Below are positions 42,284 through 50,400 of a stretch of 64,000 nt of DNA, one piece after another (the first letter of the stretch is position 1; each line of letters starts with the position of its first letter). The translations under genes and the position numbers were made by a program. The notes beneath the pieces were generated by a model. That model was not told the DNA's origin. It searched no databases and saw only the letters and a list, made by a program, of their open reading frames with translations. The stretch spans positions 5,590 through 69,589 of the forward strand of contig DITW01000069.1 in assembly GCA_002422945.1 (NCBI GenBank), read 5' to 3'. Origin of the DNA: Sphingomonadales bacterium UBA6174. GTDB taxonomy: Bacteria > Pseudomonadota > Alphaproteobacteria > Sphingomonadales > Sphingomonadaceae.

Positions 42284-42457
42284 TTAAGCGGCTGCACCAC
42301 TCAGATTGGTCGAGACGTTGTTGAAGGTCTTCGACAGATTGTTGCCAAGGCTCTGCATCGCAGTGATGGCAGCAACAGCGATAAGTGCCGCAATCAGGCC
42401 ATATTCAATAGCCGTTGCGCCCTTATTGTTCTTCAACATTTTGCGAATGAGTTTCAT
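42284..42457 (-). CDS. Flp/Fap-type (type IVb) pilin
   Basis: 57 residues, read from ATG 42457 to TAA 42284. The short leader MKLIRKMLKNNKGATAIEYG has the Flp pilin cleavage signature: basic head, then Gly, then Ala-Thr-Ala with Glu at position 5 of the mature protein and Tyr at 6. A hydrophobic helix (LIAALIAVAAITAM) and a polar end (NNVSTNLSGAAA) follow. Flp pilins form tight-adherence pili with the Tad machinery. No prepilin peptidase or tad genes are in the window, so it is an orphan copy. The terminator described at 42213-42252 lies downstream. Confidence 0.92.
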   Translation of the reverse strand: MKLIRKMLKNNKGATAIEYGLIAALIAVAAITAMQSLGNNLSKTFNNVSTNLSGAAA

Positions 42458-42699
42458 GTGACGGTTCCCTGTTCCAAAGTGTCAGCCATGCTGAAATCCG
42501 CACCTTGCTTAAGGGATTGGATTAAGTTGAACCTAGCTCGTGAAAGTTGATAAATTATTAAATTTAAACATTCTCGCTTTGGGTGGAGATGGGGGCCTTG
42601 TCGTTGATATTTGCACGCTGGCTTGCGGGAAATGCGGTTGTCGGCGACAGTCGCTGTCATAGGCTGCACGCCGGACAATGACGCGCAAAGGAAGTGCAT

Positions 42700-43971
42700 G
42701 TGTCGATGATGAAGAAGAATATCGCGCTGGCCTTCTTATTGGCGCTGTCGTCGCAAGGGCAATTAGAGGCGCAGGCCGGCACAAAGACTCAGGCAGACGC
42801 GAAAATAAGCGCGCGGACGGTTGCCATGCATCGGCGCTTGCTCACGCTCGATACCCATCTCGATACGCCCATTCATTTTACCCGGCCCGGTTGGGACTTT
42901 GCGGATCGTCACCGGCTGGCCAGCGATCCTTCTCAGGTCGATCTCCCCCGGATGAAGCGCGGGGCGCTTGATGGCGGTTTTTTCGTGATCTACACCCCGC
43001 AAGGCGCGCGCACGCCGGAAGCGACAGCCAAGGCGCGCGATCATGCGCTGGTCCGTGCGGTGGAAATTCACGAAATGGCTGCGCGCTTGCATGACAAGGT
43101 CGCGCTGGCGACGCGGGCGGACGATGCCGAACGGATCGCGGCGCAGGGCAAGATCATCGTCTATCAAAGCATCGAAAATGCCTATCCGCTGTCCGGTGAT
43201 CTTGGCCTGCTCGACAGTTTTTACGCATTGGGCGTGCGGATGATCGGGCCTGTCCATTTCCGCAATAATGACTTCGGCGATAGTTCGACTGATCCCAACG
43301 GGCCGGAATATCATGGGTTAAGCCCGCTTGGCCGCGAACTGGTCGCGCGCGCCAATGCGCTGGGGATAATGCTTGATGCCAGCCATGCCTCGGATGATGT
43401 GCTCGATCAATTGCTCGACCTATCAAAGGCACCGATCATCCTGTCCCATTCGGGGTGCGAAGGGGTGTATGATCACCCGCGCAATGTCGACGATCCCCGG
43501 TTGAAGCGGCTGGCGGATAAGGGCGGGGTCATTCAGATCAACAGCTTTGGCGCCTATCTCGCGGCGACCGGCCCCAATCCCGAACGCGATGCGGCACTAC
43601 TCAAGCTCAACCAGCAATATGGCGACCATCATGCGATGACGCCGCACGACACCGCGCAATTCGTCGCGGCGCGTGCGGCGATCTTGCGGCGCTATCCGGG
43701 TTTTGAGCGCAGCTACGCCCAGTTCGAGGCGCATCTGATCCATGCGTTGCGGGTGCTTGGTCTCGATCATGTCGGCATTGGTCTTGATTGGGATGGCGGC
43801 GGCGGGGTGATTGGCATGGCGGATGTGACGGCCATTCCGCGTATTACCCAGACGTTGCTTGACGCGGGCTATAGTGAAGGCGACATTGCCAAGATCTGGG
43901 GCGGCAATGTCTTGCGCGTGATGAAGGCGGTCGAGGCCGTTGCCGCCACCGACAACAAATCGGGTGGCTGA
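42700..43971 (+). CDS. Membrane (renal-type) dipeptidase, peptidase family M19
   Basis: About 423 residues. The start is taken as GTG 42700, 7 bases after AGGA; ATG 42706 is an alternative. Signal peptide MMKKNIALAFLLALSSQGQLEAQA. M19 zinc ligands are visible: HLD in LDTHLDTPIHF, Glu in YQSIENAYPLSGD, and His in LDASHASDDVLDQLL and ILSHSGCEGVYDHPRNVDD, with a conserved GLDWDGGGGV near the end. It hydrolyses dipeptides, often D-amino-acid-containing or dehydro-dipeptides, in the periplasm. It stands alone with the VOC gene about 50 bases downstream. Confidence 0.92.
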   Translation: MSMMKKNIALAFLLALSSQGQLEAQAGTKTQADAKISARTVAMHRRLLTLDTHLDTPIHFTRPGWDFADRHRLASDPSQVDLPRMKRGALDGGFFVIYTPQGARTPEATAKARDHALVRAVEIHEMAARLHDKVALATRADDAERIAAQGKIIVYQSIENAYPLSGDLGLLDSFYALGVRMIGPVHFRNNDFGDSSTDPNGPEYHGLSPLGRELVARANALGIMLDASHASDDVLDQLLDLSKAPIILSHSGCEGVYDHPRNVDDPRLKRLADKGGVIQINSFGAYLAATGPNPERDAALLKLNQQYGDHHAMTPHDTAQFVAARAAILRRYPGFERSYAQFEAHLIHALRVLGLDHVGIGLDWDGGGGVIGMADVTAIPRITQTLLDAGYSEGDIAKIWGGNVLRVMKAVEAVAATDNKSGG

Positions 43972-44022
43972 CAGCGGTCGCCATCAGGGGCGATGGTGCT
44001 GATTTGAGGATAAGGAAATCCG

Positions 44023-44427
44023 ATGGGCGTCGATGCGATTGATCATGTGAATATCCGCACGACTGATGTTGTCGGCACCGCGCAGTTTTTTGCCGATGTG
44101 CTGGAGATGGACATTCAACCATCCCCCGGCTGTGCCGATCGCCATAGGGCCGCATGGATATGCGATGCGGCAGGGCGGGCAGTCATTCATCTTGCTGCCG
44201 TCGACATTCTTTACCCATGGGAAGACAGCGCATCGCTTGCCGCACCGGGGAGCGCGCGCATCCATCATGTTGCACTCAAATGCAGCGGTTATGATGCGAT
44301 ATTACAGCGCTTAACCGGTCAGCAGCGGGTGTTTCACACCAATGATCTGCCCCAGATCGGGCTGCGGCAGATTTTCATCGAAGAGCTGAATGGGATCATG
44401 CTGGAGCTGAATTTTTTCGGGGATTAG
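44023..44427 (+). CDS. VOC family protein
   Basis: 134 residues. It opens IDHVNIRTTDVVGTAQFFADVLEM, with a His as the first possible metal ligand; AVIHLAAVDI, ARIHHVALKCSGYDAILQRL and GIMLELNFF hold the other candidate ligands. This is a single-domain glyoxalase/bleomycin-resistance fold protein. Function cannot be assigned. It follows the dipeptidase by about 50 bases and may be co-transcribed. Confidence 0.85.
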   Translation: MGVDAIDHVNIRTTDVVGTAQFFADVLEMDIQPSPGCADRHRAAWICDAAGRAVIHLAAVDILYPWEDSASLAAPGSARIHHVALKCSGYDAILQRLTGQQRVFHTNDLPQIGLRQIFIEELNGIMLELNFFGD

Positions 44428-44491
44428 GTCTGTAGGACTAAGGGATGATACAGCTTCTTATGTGGTCCGGAAGGGCGTATATCTAACATTC

Positions 44492-44528
44492 GAAGCGACT
44501 CTGCTTCTCGGGCTGAAATAGTCGCTTC
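44492..44528 (+). promoter_or_regulatory. 9-bp perfect inverted repeat in the leader of the bacterioferritin gene
   Basis: GAAGCGACT (44492-44500) and AGTCGCTTC (44520-44528) are perfectly complementary with a 19-base spacer and end 6 bases before the GGAGGT ribosome binding site of the gene at 44546. It could be an operator or an mRNA hairpin affecting translation. Confidence 0.55.
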
Positions 44529-44545
44529 CCGAATGGAGGTGGACC

Positions 44546-45013
44546 ATGGCCAGCTACGATAGAGAGCAGGTGGTTGCGATCCTGAACAATATCCTTGAAC
44601 AGGAATTGGCAGGCGTTGTGCGCTATACCCATTACTCGTTTCTGATTTTTGGACATAATCGCATTCCCATCGTGTCTTGGCTGCGCGAGCAGGCGACGGA
44701 ATCATTGCGCCATGCCGAACAGGCGGGGGAGATGATTACCCATTTGGGCGCTTATCCCTCGCTTGAAATCGGCGCATTGCTGGATAGCCATCGCACCGAT
44801 GTTACGATGATCTTGCGGGAGGCGCTCGAATCCGAGGGCCGGGCATTGGCATTATACTCGGCGCTATTGGATGCGGTGGCGGGCAAATCGGTGATGCTGG
44901 AAGAATATGCCCGCACGATGATTATGGCCGAAGAGCTGCATGCGGGCGAGGTCGACAAGATGCTGCGCACGCCGGGCCAGATCAAGGACAGTGGCCTTAG
45001 GGCCAAAGGATAA
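44546..45013 (+). CDS. Bacterioferritin-like ferritin family protein
   Basis: 155 residues with GGAGGT 5 bases upstream. A four-helix ferritin bundle with di-iron ligands is visible: Glu in LEQELAGVVRYTHYS, Glu and His in ATESLRHAEQAGEMI, Glu in REALESEGRAL, and Glu/His in IMAEELHAGEVDKML. The length and SLEIGALL segment fit bacterioferritin; whether the heme-binding Met is present is uncertain (a Met is in GEMITHLGAYP). It stores iron or protects against peroxide. It precedes a 96-residue unknown protein and a cytochrome c in the same direction, suggesting a redox/iron operon. Confidence 0.88.
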   Translation: MASYDREQVVAILNNILEQELAGVVRYTHYSFLIFGHNRIPIVSWLREQATESLRHAEQAGEMITHLGAYPSLEIGALLDSHRTDVTMILREALESEGRALALYSALLDAVAGKSVMLEEYARTMIMAEELHAGEVDKMLRTPGQIKDSGLRAKG

Positions 45014-45034
45014 TTTGATCCGCAGGAGGATGTG

Positions 45035-45325
45035 ATGACAATCAAATCTCTCTCGCTTGAAGACTGCGAACAGGCGTTGCTCGATCCGGCGGCCGTGTTT
45101 GCCTGCCCCGGCGATGTCGTGGTGGCGCAAGGCATTTCGGACAGCCGGAAAATCGATATCTTACGGCGTTGGGAATATGATGTGCGCGAACAGGAAGTCG
45201 CGCAGGAAGAGAATATGGCCGGGGATGTGCCGGTGACCTTGTCTCATGTGCTGGATGCGCTGCATGCGCTGGGCGCGACCGCAGGCCATCATCATGAATC
45301 CCCGACCAAACAAGGCGGCGTATGA
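45035..45325 (+). CDS. Hypothetical protein downstream of bacterioferritin
   Basis: 96 residues from ATG 45035 with AGGAGGA 4 bases upstream. It begins MTIKSLSLEDCEQALLDPAAVFACPGDVVVAQGIS, followed by RKIDILRRWEYDVREQEVAQEENM and a His-rich tail (TAGHHHESP). The first segment, where a CPGDVV-type turn precedes RKIDILRRWEYD, resembles small proteins seen next to ferritin-like genes in sphingomonads; I do not know a characterised family. The HHH tail and two Cys could bind metal. It is 21 bases after the bacterioferritin gene, so the two are probably expressed together. Confidence 0.75.
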   Translation: MTIKSLSLEDCEQALLDPAAVFACPGDVVVAQGISDSRKIDILRRWEYDVREQEVAQEENMAGDVPVTLSHVLDALHALGATAGHHHESPTKQGGV

Positions 45326-45361
45326 TCGCATTGACCTGAACATTCTTTGAGGAGTGACGCC

Positions 45362-45751
45362 ATGAAATACGCCCTTGCTTTTGCGCTGCTCTCCTTTTCC
45401 CTGTCACTATCCACGCCTGTGGGCGCGCAGACCCCGGCGCAGGGCAAGGCGCTGTTCCTGATGCGCTGCGCGTCTTGCCATGTCCCGCCGGATGCGCCGG
45501 TGCAGGCGACACGTGTCGGTCCGTCATTGCGCGGGGTTGTGGGCCGAAAATCCGGCACGCTCGCGACCTTTCCCCGTTATACACGCGCGATGAAGGCCTA
45601 TGGGCAGGTCTGGACACCGGCGGCGCTGGATCGTTATCTCAATGCGCCGCAACAGGTGGTCAAAGGCACGGCGATGTCCTTTCCGGGCCTGAAAAAACCG
45701 CAGGAGCGCGCATCGGTGATTGCCTATCTCAAGGCGAATTCGACACGCTGA
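45362..45751 (+). CDS. Periplasmic class I cytochrome c
   Basis: 129 residues from ATG 45362 with GAGGAG upstream. Signal peptide MKYALAFALLSFSLSLSTPVGAQ. CASCH binds heme c, and the distal Met is in GTAMSFPGLKKPQERASVIAYL; GPSLRGVVGRKSG is the normal class I loop. The domain is like the mitochondrial-type cytochromes c of alphaproteobacteria. It follows the bacterioferritin and unknown gene and converges with a cupredoxin. The two periplasmic electron carriers side by side may exchange electrons. Confidence 0.93.
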   Translation: MKYALAFALLSFSLSLSTPVGAQTPAQGKALFLMRCASCHVPPDAPVQATRVGPSLRGVVGRKSGTLATFPRYTRAMKAYGQVWTPAALDRYLNAPQQVVKGTAMSFPGLKKPQERASVIAYLKANSTR

Positions 45752-45760
45752 CAGCGCGGA

Positions 45761-46168
45761 TCAGCGGATCAGGATGCGGCCTTTCATGCCAAAGCCCGAA
45801 TGGAGGAAATGACCGCATTTGAGCTTGTAGCTGCCGGGCGTCACCGCGACGAACGCCACATCCACATTCCCGCCCTTCGGCACCTCGATCTTGCCATTTT
45901 GCACGACATTCTGGCTTGATGGATCGAGCGTCACTGCCGCAAAAAATGCCTTTGACGAGAAATTATGCCCGCCTGATCCTCGGTTGATCAGGCGCAGCAC
46001 ATAATGCTGGCCGTGGTTGAACTCCAACATTGCCGGGGTGAAGGAAAAATCCTCCAGCACGATATTACGTGTTTCCGCATGGGGTTCTGCCAATGCTTGC
46101 GTGGCCGCATGCGCGCCCGTGGCGGCGAGGCATGATAATATCAGGACATTGAAGATCAATTTCGGCAT
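45761..46168 (-). CDS. Cupredoxin (blue copper protein, plastocyanin-like)
   Basis: 135 residues from ATG 46168, with GGAG about 8-9 bases upstream. Signal peptide MPKLIFNVLILSCLAATGAHA. Type 1 copper ligands are visible: His in GSGGHNFSSKAF, then Cys, His and Met in YKLKCGHFLHSGFGMKGRI. The fold pattern (EDFSFTPAMLEFNHGQHYVLRLINRG) is that of copper-binding periplasmic proteins. It lies 10 bases from the convergent cytochrome c gene. It probably shuttles electrons in the periplasm or carries copper. Confidence 0.9.
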   Translation of the reverse strand: MPKLIFNVLILSCLAATGAHAATQALAEPHAETRNIVLEDFSFTPAMLEFNHGQHYVLRLINRGSGGHNFSSKAFFAAVTLDPSSQNVVQNGKIEVPKGGNVDVAFVAVTPGSYKLKCGHFLHSGFGMKGRILIR

Positions 46169-46379
46169 GGCCAGAACTCCTATCCTTAATTGGTCGAAGA
46201 ATATCACGTTCGGATGGTCGCGTATATGCGCGCAAATGGCGGAAACAGGCGTGTCGCCATCACCGTTTCGGCAAAAAATCAGTCGCAAAAAGGCCGTGCC
46301 TTATTTAGACACGATTTCACGGGATTCATGGCCGAAGCGCTGCCCAACCAAATCACTGTATTTCAAATGGAGTCTGTCG

Positions 46380-47432
46380 ATGATTGTTAAAGCCTATGGC
46401 GCTTATGCGGGTGATAAGCCGCTTGAACCGATGGACATCGAACGCCGCGCACCCGGCCCGCAGGATGTGGAAATTGCTATCGCTTATTGCGGGGTCTGCC
46501 ATTCCGATTTGCATCAGGTTCGCGCCGAATGGGCGGGAACGCTCTATCCTTGCGTGCCGGGACATGAAATCGTCGGCCATGTAACGGCGGTCGGCGCGGA
46601 TGTCGCGGGTTTCAATATTGGTGACATGGTGGGCGTTGGTTGCATCGTCGATAGCTGCCGCCATTGCAGCCCGTGCGATGAGGGGGTTGAGCAATTTTGC
46701 GAAAATGGCATGACCGGCACCTATAACAGCGTGGTGGCGGAGGCGCCGGGCCATACGCTTGGCGGCTATTCGGAGCGGATTGTCGTCAATGATAAATATG
46801 TATTGAAAATCAGTCATAAAGCGGAGCAGTTGGCCGCCGTCGCGCCGTTGTTGTGCGCGGGTATCACCACTTATTCGCCGCTGCGTCATTGGAACGTCGG
46901 GCCCGGCAAGAAGGTCGGCGTGGTCGGCATTGGCGGGCTTGGCCATATGGGTGTGAAGATCGCCCATGCGATGGGTGCGCATGTCGTTGCCTTTACCACG
47001 TCGGAATCCAAGCGTCAGGCTGCGATTGATCTGGGCGCGGATGAGGTTGTCGTCTCCACCAACCGGTCCGAAATGAAGGCGCATGCGGGCAGCTTCGACT
47101 TCATCCTCAACACCGTCGCTGCAAGCCATGATCTCAACCCGTTCATTATCCTGCTCAAGCGCGACAGCACCATGTGCCTAGTCGGCGCGCCGGAGCATCA
47201 GCATCCGTCGCCAAATGTCATGTTGCTGCTCTTTGGCCGCAAGTCGATTGCCGGTTAGTTGATTGGCGGCATCGCGGAGACGCAGGAAATGCTCGATTTC
47301 TGCGCTGAAAAGAACATTGTCTCCGACATTGAGATGATCCCGATCCAGCAGATCGACGCGGCTTATGACCGGTTGGTGAAAAGCGATGTCAAATATCGCT
47401 TCGTGATCGACAACGCGTCGCTGCGTGCCTGA
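46380..47432 (+). pseudogene. NAD(P)-dependent alcohol dehydrogenase (CAD/YahK-like), interrupted by in-frame TAG
   Basis: The frame from ATG 46380 (GGAG 8 bases upstream) encodes a zinc alcohol dehydrogenase: CGVCHSDLHQVRAEW, catalytic zinc HEIVGHV, structural-zinc CRHCSPCDEGVEQFC, and cofactor loop GIGGLGHMGVKIAHAMGAHVVAF. At 47256-47258 a TAG stop follows RKSIAG. The same frame then continues without interruption for 57 more sense codons ([15 protein letters not shown] and onward, ending VIDNASLRA) to TGA 47430-47432, which is the normal C-terminus of the family. The family has Ser at the stop position, so a single TCG to TAG change explains it. The truncated product would lose about 58 residues of the cofactor/dimer domain. 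Confidence 0.88.
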
Positions 47433-47482
47433 AAATGCAGATGATCGGGTTGCAGTCGCGATTATGTTGACAGCCATTAGCT

Positions 47483-48058
47483 GTGGCTGAATATCCGATC
47501 ATCTTTGATCCCAATGCGATGCGTGCCCTGTTGGCGGGGCGCAAGACGCAGGCGCGGCTGATTGCCACATCGCCGCTGCACCAATGCCGCGCCGGGGATC
47601 GACTATGGGTTAAGGAAACCGGCACCGGGGGCCGGCAGGCGCAATCTGGGCCGGGAGAAGTCTTTGCCGCGCCCCGCGATGCCGAATTCATGGTGTTCAT
47701 GGATGGCTGGCGACAATATCGCGATGGCCGGGGGCATCAGGGTGCTGTCCCGACCAGCCCGTTATTGGAATGGGTGCCGGCGATTCATATGCCGCGCTGG
47801 GCTGCGCGGGTGCAATTGGTGGTGGAGGCGATGCGGATAGAGCCATTACAAGACATCACTTGCGATGAGGCGCTGGCCGAGGGTGAATTATCAGCAGCCT
47901 TGGGCCTATATTGGCGCTGGGCGAGGCCGAACCGGGGCGTGTGGTTCGATCTCCGCCACGGTTTTGCATCAAGCTGGAATTGCAGGCACGGCACCAAGGG
48001 CGAGCGATGGGAGGACAATCCGCAAGTGGTCGTCCTCGATTTTCATATGGATAAATAA
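47483..48058 (+). CDS. ASCH-like / phage-type hypothetical protein
   Basis: 191 residues. The pattern PIIFDPNAMRALLAGRKTQARLI, CRAGDRLWVKETG, IHMPRWAARVQLVVEAMRIEPLQDITCDEALAEG is that of hypothetical proteins common in prophages and chromosomes of proteobacteria and related to the ASCH RNA-binding-like fold. The function is unknown. GTG 47483 is the first start; it lies inside a small hairpin (CAGCCA...TGGCTG) and lacks a clear ribosome binding site, so a later start is possible. No phage structural genes are nearby. It meets the convergent 74-residue gene end to end. Confidence 0.7.
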   Translation: MAEYPIIFDPNAMRALLAGRKTQARLIATSPLHQCRAGDRLWVKETGTGGRQAQSGPGEVFAAPRDAEFMVFMDGWRQYRDGRGHQGAVPTSPLLEWVPAIHMPRWAARVQLVVEAMRIEPLQDITCDEALAEGELSAALGLYWRWARPNRGVWFDLRHGFASSWNCRHGTKGERWEDNPQVVVLDFHMDK

Positions 48059-48283
48059 TCAGTCGCTACCGGGAGCTGCCCATTCGTCGATCAGATCAAG
48101 ATAGCAGACGACATCATTATCGGTGGCGATGAACAGCCCTTCCTGCACATCTTCGGTCTGTTGGGCTGCGATGGTCATCGCCTCGCCAAAGCTGCCGTAA
48201 AACAGTGTGGTGGCCGCGCCGCCTTCGACCTGCGCATCGAGATGGTAGAGCCGGACGGAGACTTGATCGGATGTAGAACGCAC
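48059..48283 (-). CDS. Small hypothetical protein
   Basis: 74 residues from GTG 48283, directly after the cupin stop (TAAGTG) with GAGGA about 7 bases upstream. VRLYHLDAQVEGGAATTLFYGSFGEAMTIAAQQTEDVQEGLFIATDNDVVCYLDLIDEW suggests a compact alpha/beta protein with no signal or membrane segment. I do not recognise a family. It is tightly linked to the cupin gene, so the two likely work together or share regulation. Confidence 0.65.
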   Translation of the reverse strand: MRSTSDQVSVRLYHLDAQVEGGAATTLFYGSFGEAMTIAAQQTEDVQEGLFIATDNDVVCYLDLIDEWAAPGSD

Positions 48284-48604
48284 TTATTTTTCCTCAAAAT
48301 GGATAGCGAGCCAGATGGTGGGGGCGTTTTCCAACGTCCATGTCACCCGGTGCGGGACATGGGCAGGGATCAACAGATGATCGCCGGGGAGAAGGTCGCG
48401 CTCGCCATCATGGGCGGTCCACAGCCGGGCTGCCCCGGCGAGCAACAGCACCCATTCATCATGCGGCTGGTTATAGGGCGCATCTGCGGGCGTGATCTGG
48501 CCGTGCGAGACGATCCGCTCGATCCGAACGCCGGGACGGGTGAGGAGGGGCGTGAACTGCTCTTCCAGACGGGCATCAGGCAGGTTGTTCAAGAGATTAT
48601 CCAT
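48284..48604 (-). CDS. Cupin domain protein
   Basis: 106 residues from ATG 48604 with AAGGA about 8 bases upstream. The two cupin motifs are seen: QPHDEWVLLLAGAARLWTAHDGE and GDHLLIPAHVPHRVTWTLENAPTIWLAIHF. His and Glu residues for a metal site are present (HDE, and HxxH in PAHVPH). Small cupins of this kind can be isomerases, dioxygenases or sensors; none can be chosen. The gene begins 20 bases after the LysR stop and continues into the 74-residue gene. Confidence 0.85.
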   Translation of the reverse strand: MDNLLNNLPDARLEEQFTPLLTRPGVRIERIVSHGQITPADAPYNQPHDEWVLLLAGAARLWTAHDGERDLLPGDHLLIPAHVPHRVTWTLENAPTIWLAIHFEEK

Positions 48605-48623
48605 GCGTCGGTCCTTGATAACA

Positions 48624-49547
48624 TCATGACGGCGCAAAGGGTAGGGCCTGATCGGCAGCCTGTTGCGCGAGGCGCTGCAACAGCCATGAGGCGGCGGGGC
48701 CGGGGGGCGTGTCGCTGCGGTAAATACCGGCCAGCGGATAATCGACACCGGGGTGATCTGGCATCGCCAATTGCATCAACGTCCCCGCCATCAGATCCGC
48801 CTCGACCATCGACAGCGGCATGTTACCCCAGCCTATGCCCTCGCGCAGCAGGGCATGTTTCGCGCCAAGGTCCGCCAGTCGCCATGTGTGCGGGCTGACG
48901 ACCGAGAAATCGCGCCCTTCGGTCAAGGGCGAACGGTCGGACAGCACCAATTGGATATGATCGCGGCCCATGCCGGGGCGCAATGTCCCGGCCTGCGCCA
49001 GCGGATGATCGGGCGCGGCGACCGGGATTAGCCGCACCGGGCAAAGGGCGATGCAATCAAGGCCGGGCAATTCGCTGGCGAGCGGCCCGGCCACGCCGAT
49101 CACGGCGGATTTTTGCAGGACGAGATTGCTGACCGCGCCCAAGGCTTCGACATGGAGGCGCAGGGCCACGGTCGGGAACTGGGCGGCAAATGCGCGTAAG
49201 ACGGTGGCGAGCTTATGCGATGGCAGCATGACATCGACTGCAAGGCTGACTTCGGCCTCCAGCCCCTCCAACAGCCCTTTCACCTTGGCGCGCAGGCCGT
49301 CGATCCCCTGACCAATGGCGCGTGCCTCGGCCAGCACCGCGCGACCGGCGACGGTCAATTGCGGTTTGCGCGTCGTATGACGCTCGAACAGATCTACGCC
49401 CAATTGCGCCTCCAGATTGGCGATGCCATAGCTGATGACCGAGGTCGCCCGGTTCAATGCCCGGCCAGCAGCCGCAAAACTGCCGGTTTCCACGACCGTG
49501 AGAAAGATGTGCAATTGGTCGAAACTGGGAGTGCCGGGATTAGACAT
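48624..49547 (-). CDS. LysR family transcriptional regulator
   Basis: 307 residues. The N-terminal winged helix-turn-helix is FDQLHIFLTVVETGSFAAAGRALNRATSVISYGIANLEAQLGVDLFER, followed by a LysR substrate-binding domain (EVSLAVDVMLPSHKLATVLRAFAAQFPTVALRLHVE). It is divergent from the pirin-wrbA-yceI genes across about 100 bases that contain a palindrome. LysR regulators usually activate the divergent operon. Similar LysR-pirin pairs occur in many proteobacteria in quinone or redox-stress responses. Confidence 0.93.
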   Translation of the reverse strand: MSNPGTPSFDQLHIFLTVVETGSFAAAGRALNRATSVISYGIANLEAQLGVDLFERHTTRKPQLTVAGRAVLAEARAIGQGIDGLRAKVKGLLEGLEAEVSLAVDVMLPSHKLATVLRAFAAQFPTVALRLHVEALGAVSNLVLQKSAVIGVAGPLASELPGLDCIALCPVRLIPVAAPDHPLAQAGTLRPGMGRDHIQLVLSDRSPLTEGRDFSVVSPHTWRLADLGAKHALLREGIGWGNMPLSMVEADLMAGTLMQLAMPDHPGVDYPLAGIYRSDTPPGPAASWLLQRLAQQAADQALPFAPS

Positions 49548-49552
49548 ATCTA

Positions 49553-49569
49553 AAAACTCGAATAGTTTT
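49553..49569. promoter_or_regulatory. Palindrome in LysR-pirin divergent region
   Basis: AAAACT-N5-AGTTTT, perfectly matched arms, within an AT-rich patch 5 bases upstream of the LysR start codon. The position fits an autoregulatory site; LysR boxes are often T-N11-A. Confidence 0.5.
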
Positions 49570-49650
49570 ATCTATTTTATACATCTAATCAGAAAAGCAT
49601 TGCAGCGCTAGAAGGGTTTTCAGACATCACCTCCAAGATGGGAGATTGAT

Positions 49651-50349
49651 ATGATTGACCACAGACCTTTTTCGACCCTTGGCAGCGCCGATCATGGCTG
49701 GCTCCATGCCAAGCATCATTTCAGCTTTGCCGATTATATGGATCGCAATCGCATGCATTGGGGCAGGCTGCGGGTATGGAATGACGATGTGATCGCACCG
49801 CAGACCGGCTTCCCGCCGCATCCGCATCGCGACATGGAAATCATCACCTATGTCCGCGAGGGCGCGATCACCCATGAAGATAGTCTCGGCAATCATGGCC
49901 GAACAGAAGCAGGCGATGTGCAGGTCATGTCGGCGGGCAGCGGGATCATCCATTCGGAATATAATCGCGAAACTGTCCCGACCCGGCTGTTCCAGATCTG
50001 GATTCAGACGGATGAGCGCGGCACGGCCCCGGCTTGGGGATCGCGGCCTTTTCCCAAGGCGGATCGCGCGGGCAAGTTCGTTATTCTCGCTTCCGGCTCT
50101 GCGGAAGATAGCGAGGCGTTGCCGATCCGGGCGGCGGCCCGTGTGGCGGGGGCGACCCTGAAAGCGGGCGAAACGGTCAGCTTCCCTTTGGGGGCCAATT
50201 GTTTTGGCTATCTGGTGCCTGCAACCGGGCAGATCGAGATTGATGATATTCGTATTAACCCGGGTGATGGCGTCGCAATCAGTGATGTAGATCTGCTCAC
50301 GATCACCGCGATTGAAGATAGCGAAATCGTGCTTGTGCAAACGGCATAG
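49651..50349 (+). CDS. Pirin family protein
   Basis: 232 residues. The N-terminal cupin has the metal motif GFPPHPHRDMEIITYVREGAITHEDSLG, then QVMSAGSGIIHSEYN. The C-terminal barrel is present (VAGATLKAGETVSFPLG...). Bacterial pirins of this bicupin type include quercetin 2,3-dioxygenase-like enzymes and regulators of pyruvate metabolism. A short ribosome-binding region precedes ATG 49651. It is divergent from LysR and followed by wrbA after about 50 bases; the operon suggests a role in quinone or flavonoid-type redox stress. Confidence 0.92.
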   Translation: MIDHRPFSTLGSADHGWLHAKHHFSFADYMDRNRMHWGRLRVWNDDVIAPQTGFPPHPHRDMEIITYVREGAITHEDSLGNHGRTEAGDVQVMSAGSGIIHSEYNRETVPTRLFQIWIQTDERGTAPAWGSRPFPKADRAGKFVILASGSAEDSEALPIRAAARVAGATLKAGETVSFPLGANCFGYLVPATGQIEIDDIRINPGDGVAISDVDLLTITAIEDSEIVLVQTA

Positions 50350-50400
50350 CGCCCCGCCCAAATTTATTACCCCTCTCACCACCCAAAAAGGATGACACAA

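Noticed and set aside
47256..47258. Recoding of TAG as pyrrolysine or selenocysteine in the alcohol dehydrogenase
   Set aside because: Selenocysteine uses TGA, and pyrrolysine use is not expected in this lineage; the family has Ser here, so a simple point mutation is enough.
47483..48058. Prophage remnant suggested by the ASCH-like gene
   Set aside because: Related proteins are common in chromosomes, and no phage structural or replication gene is nearby.
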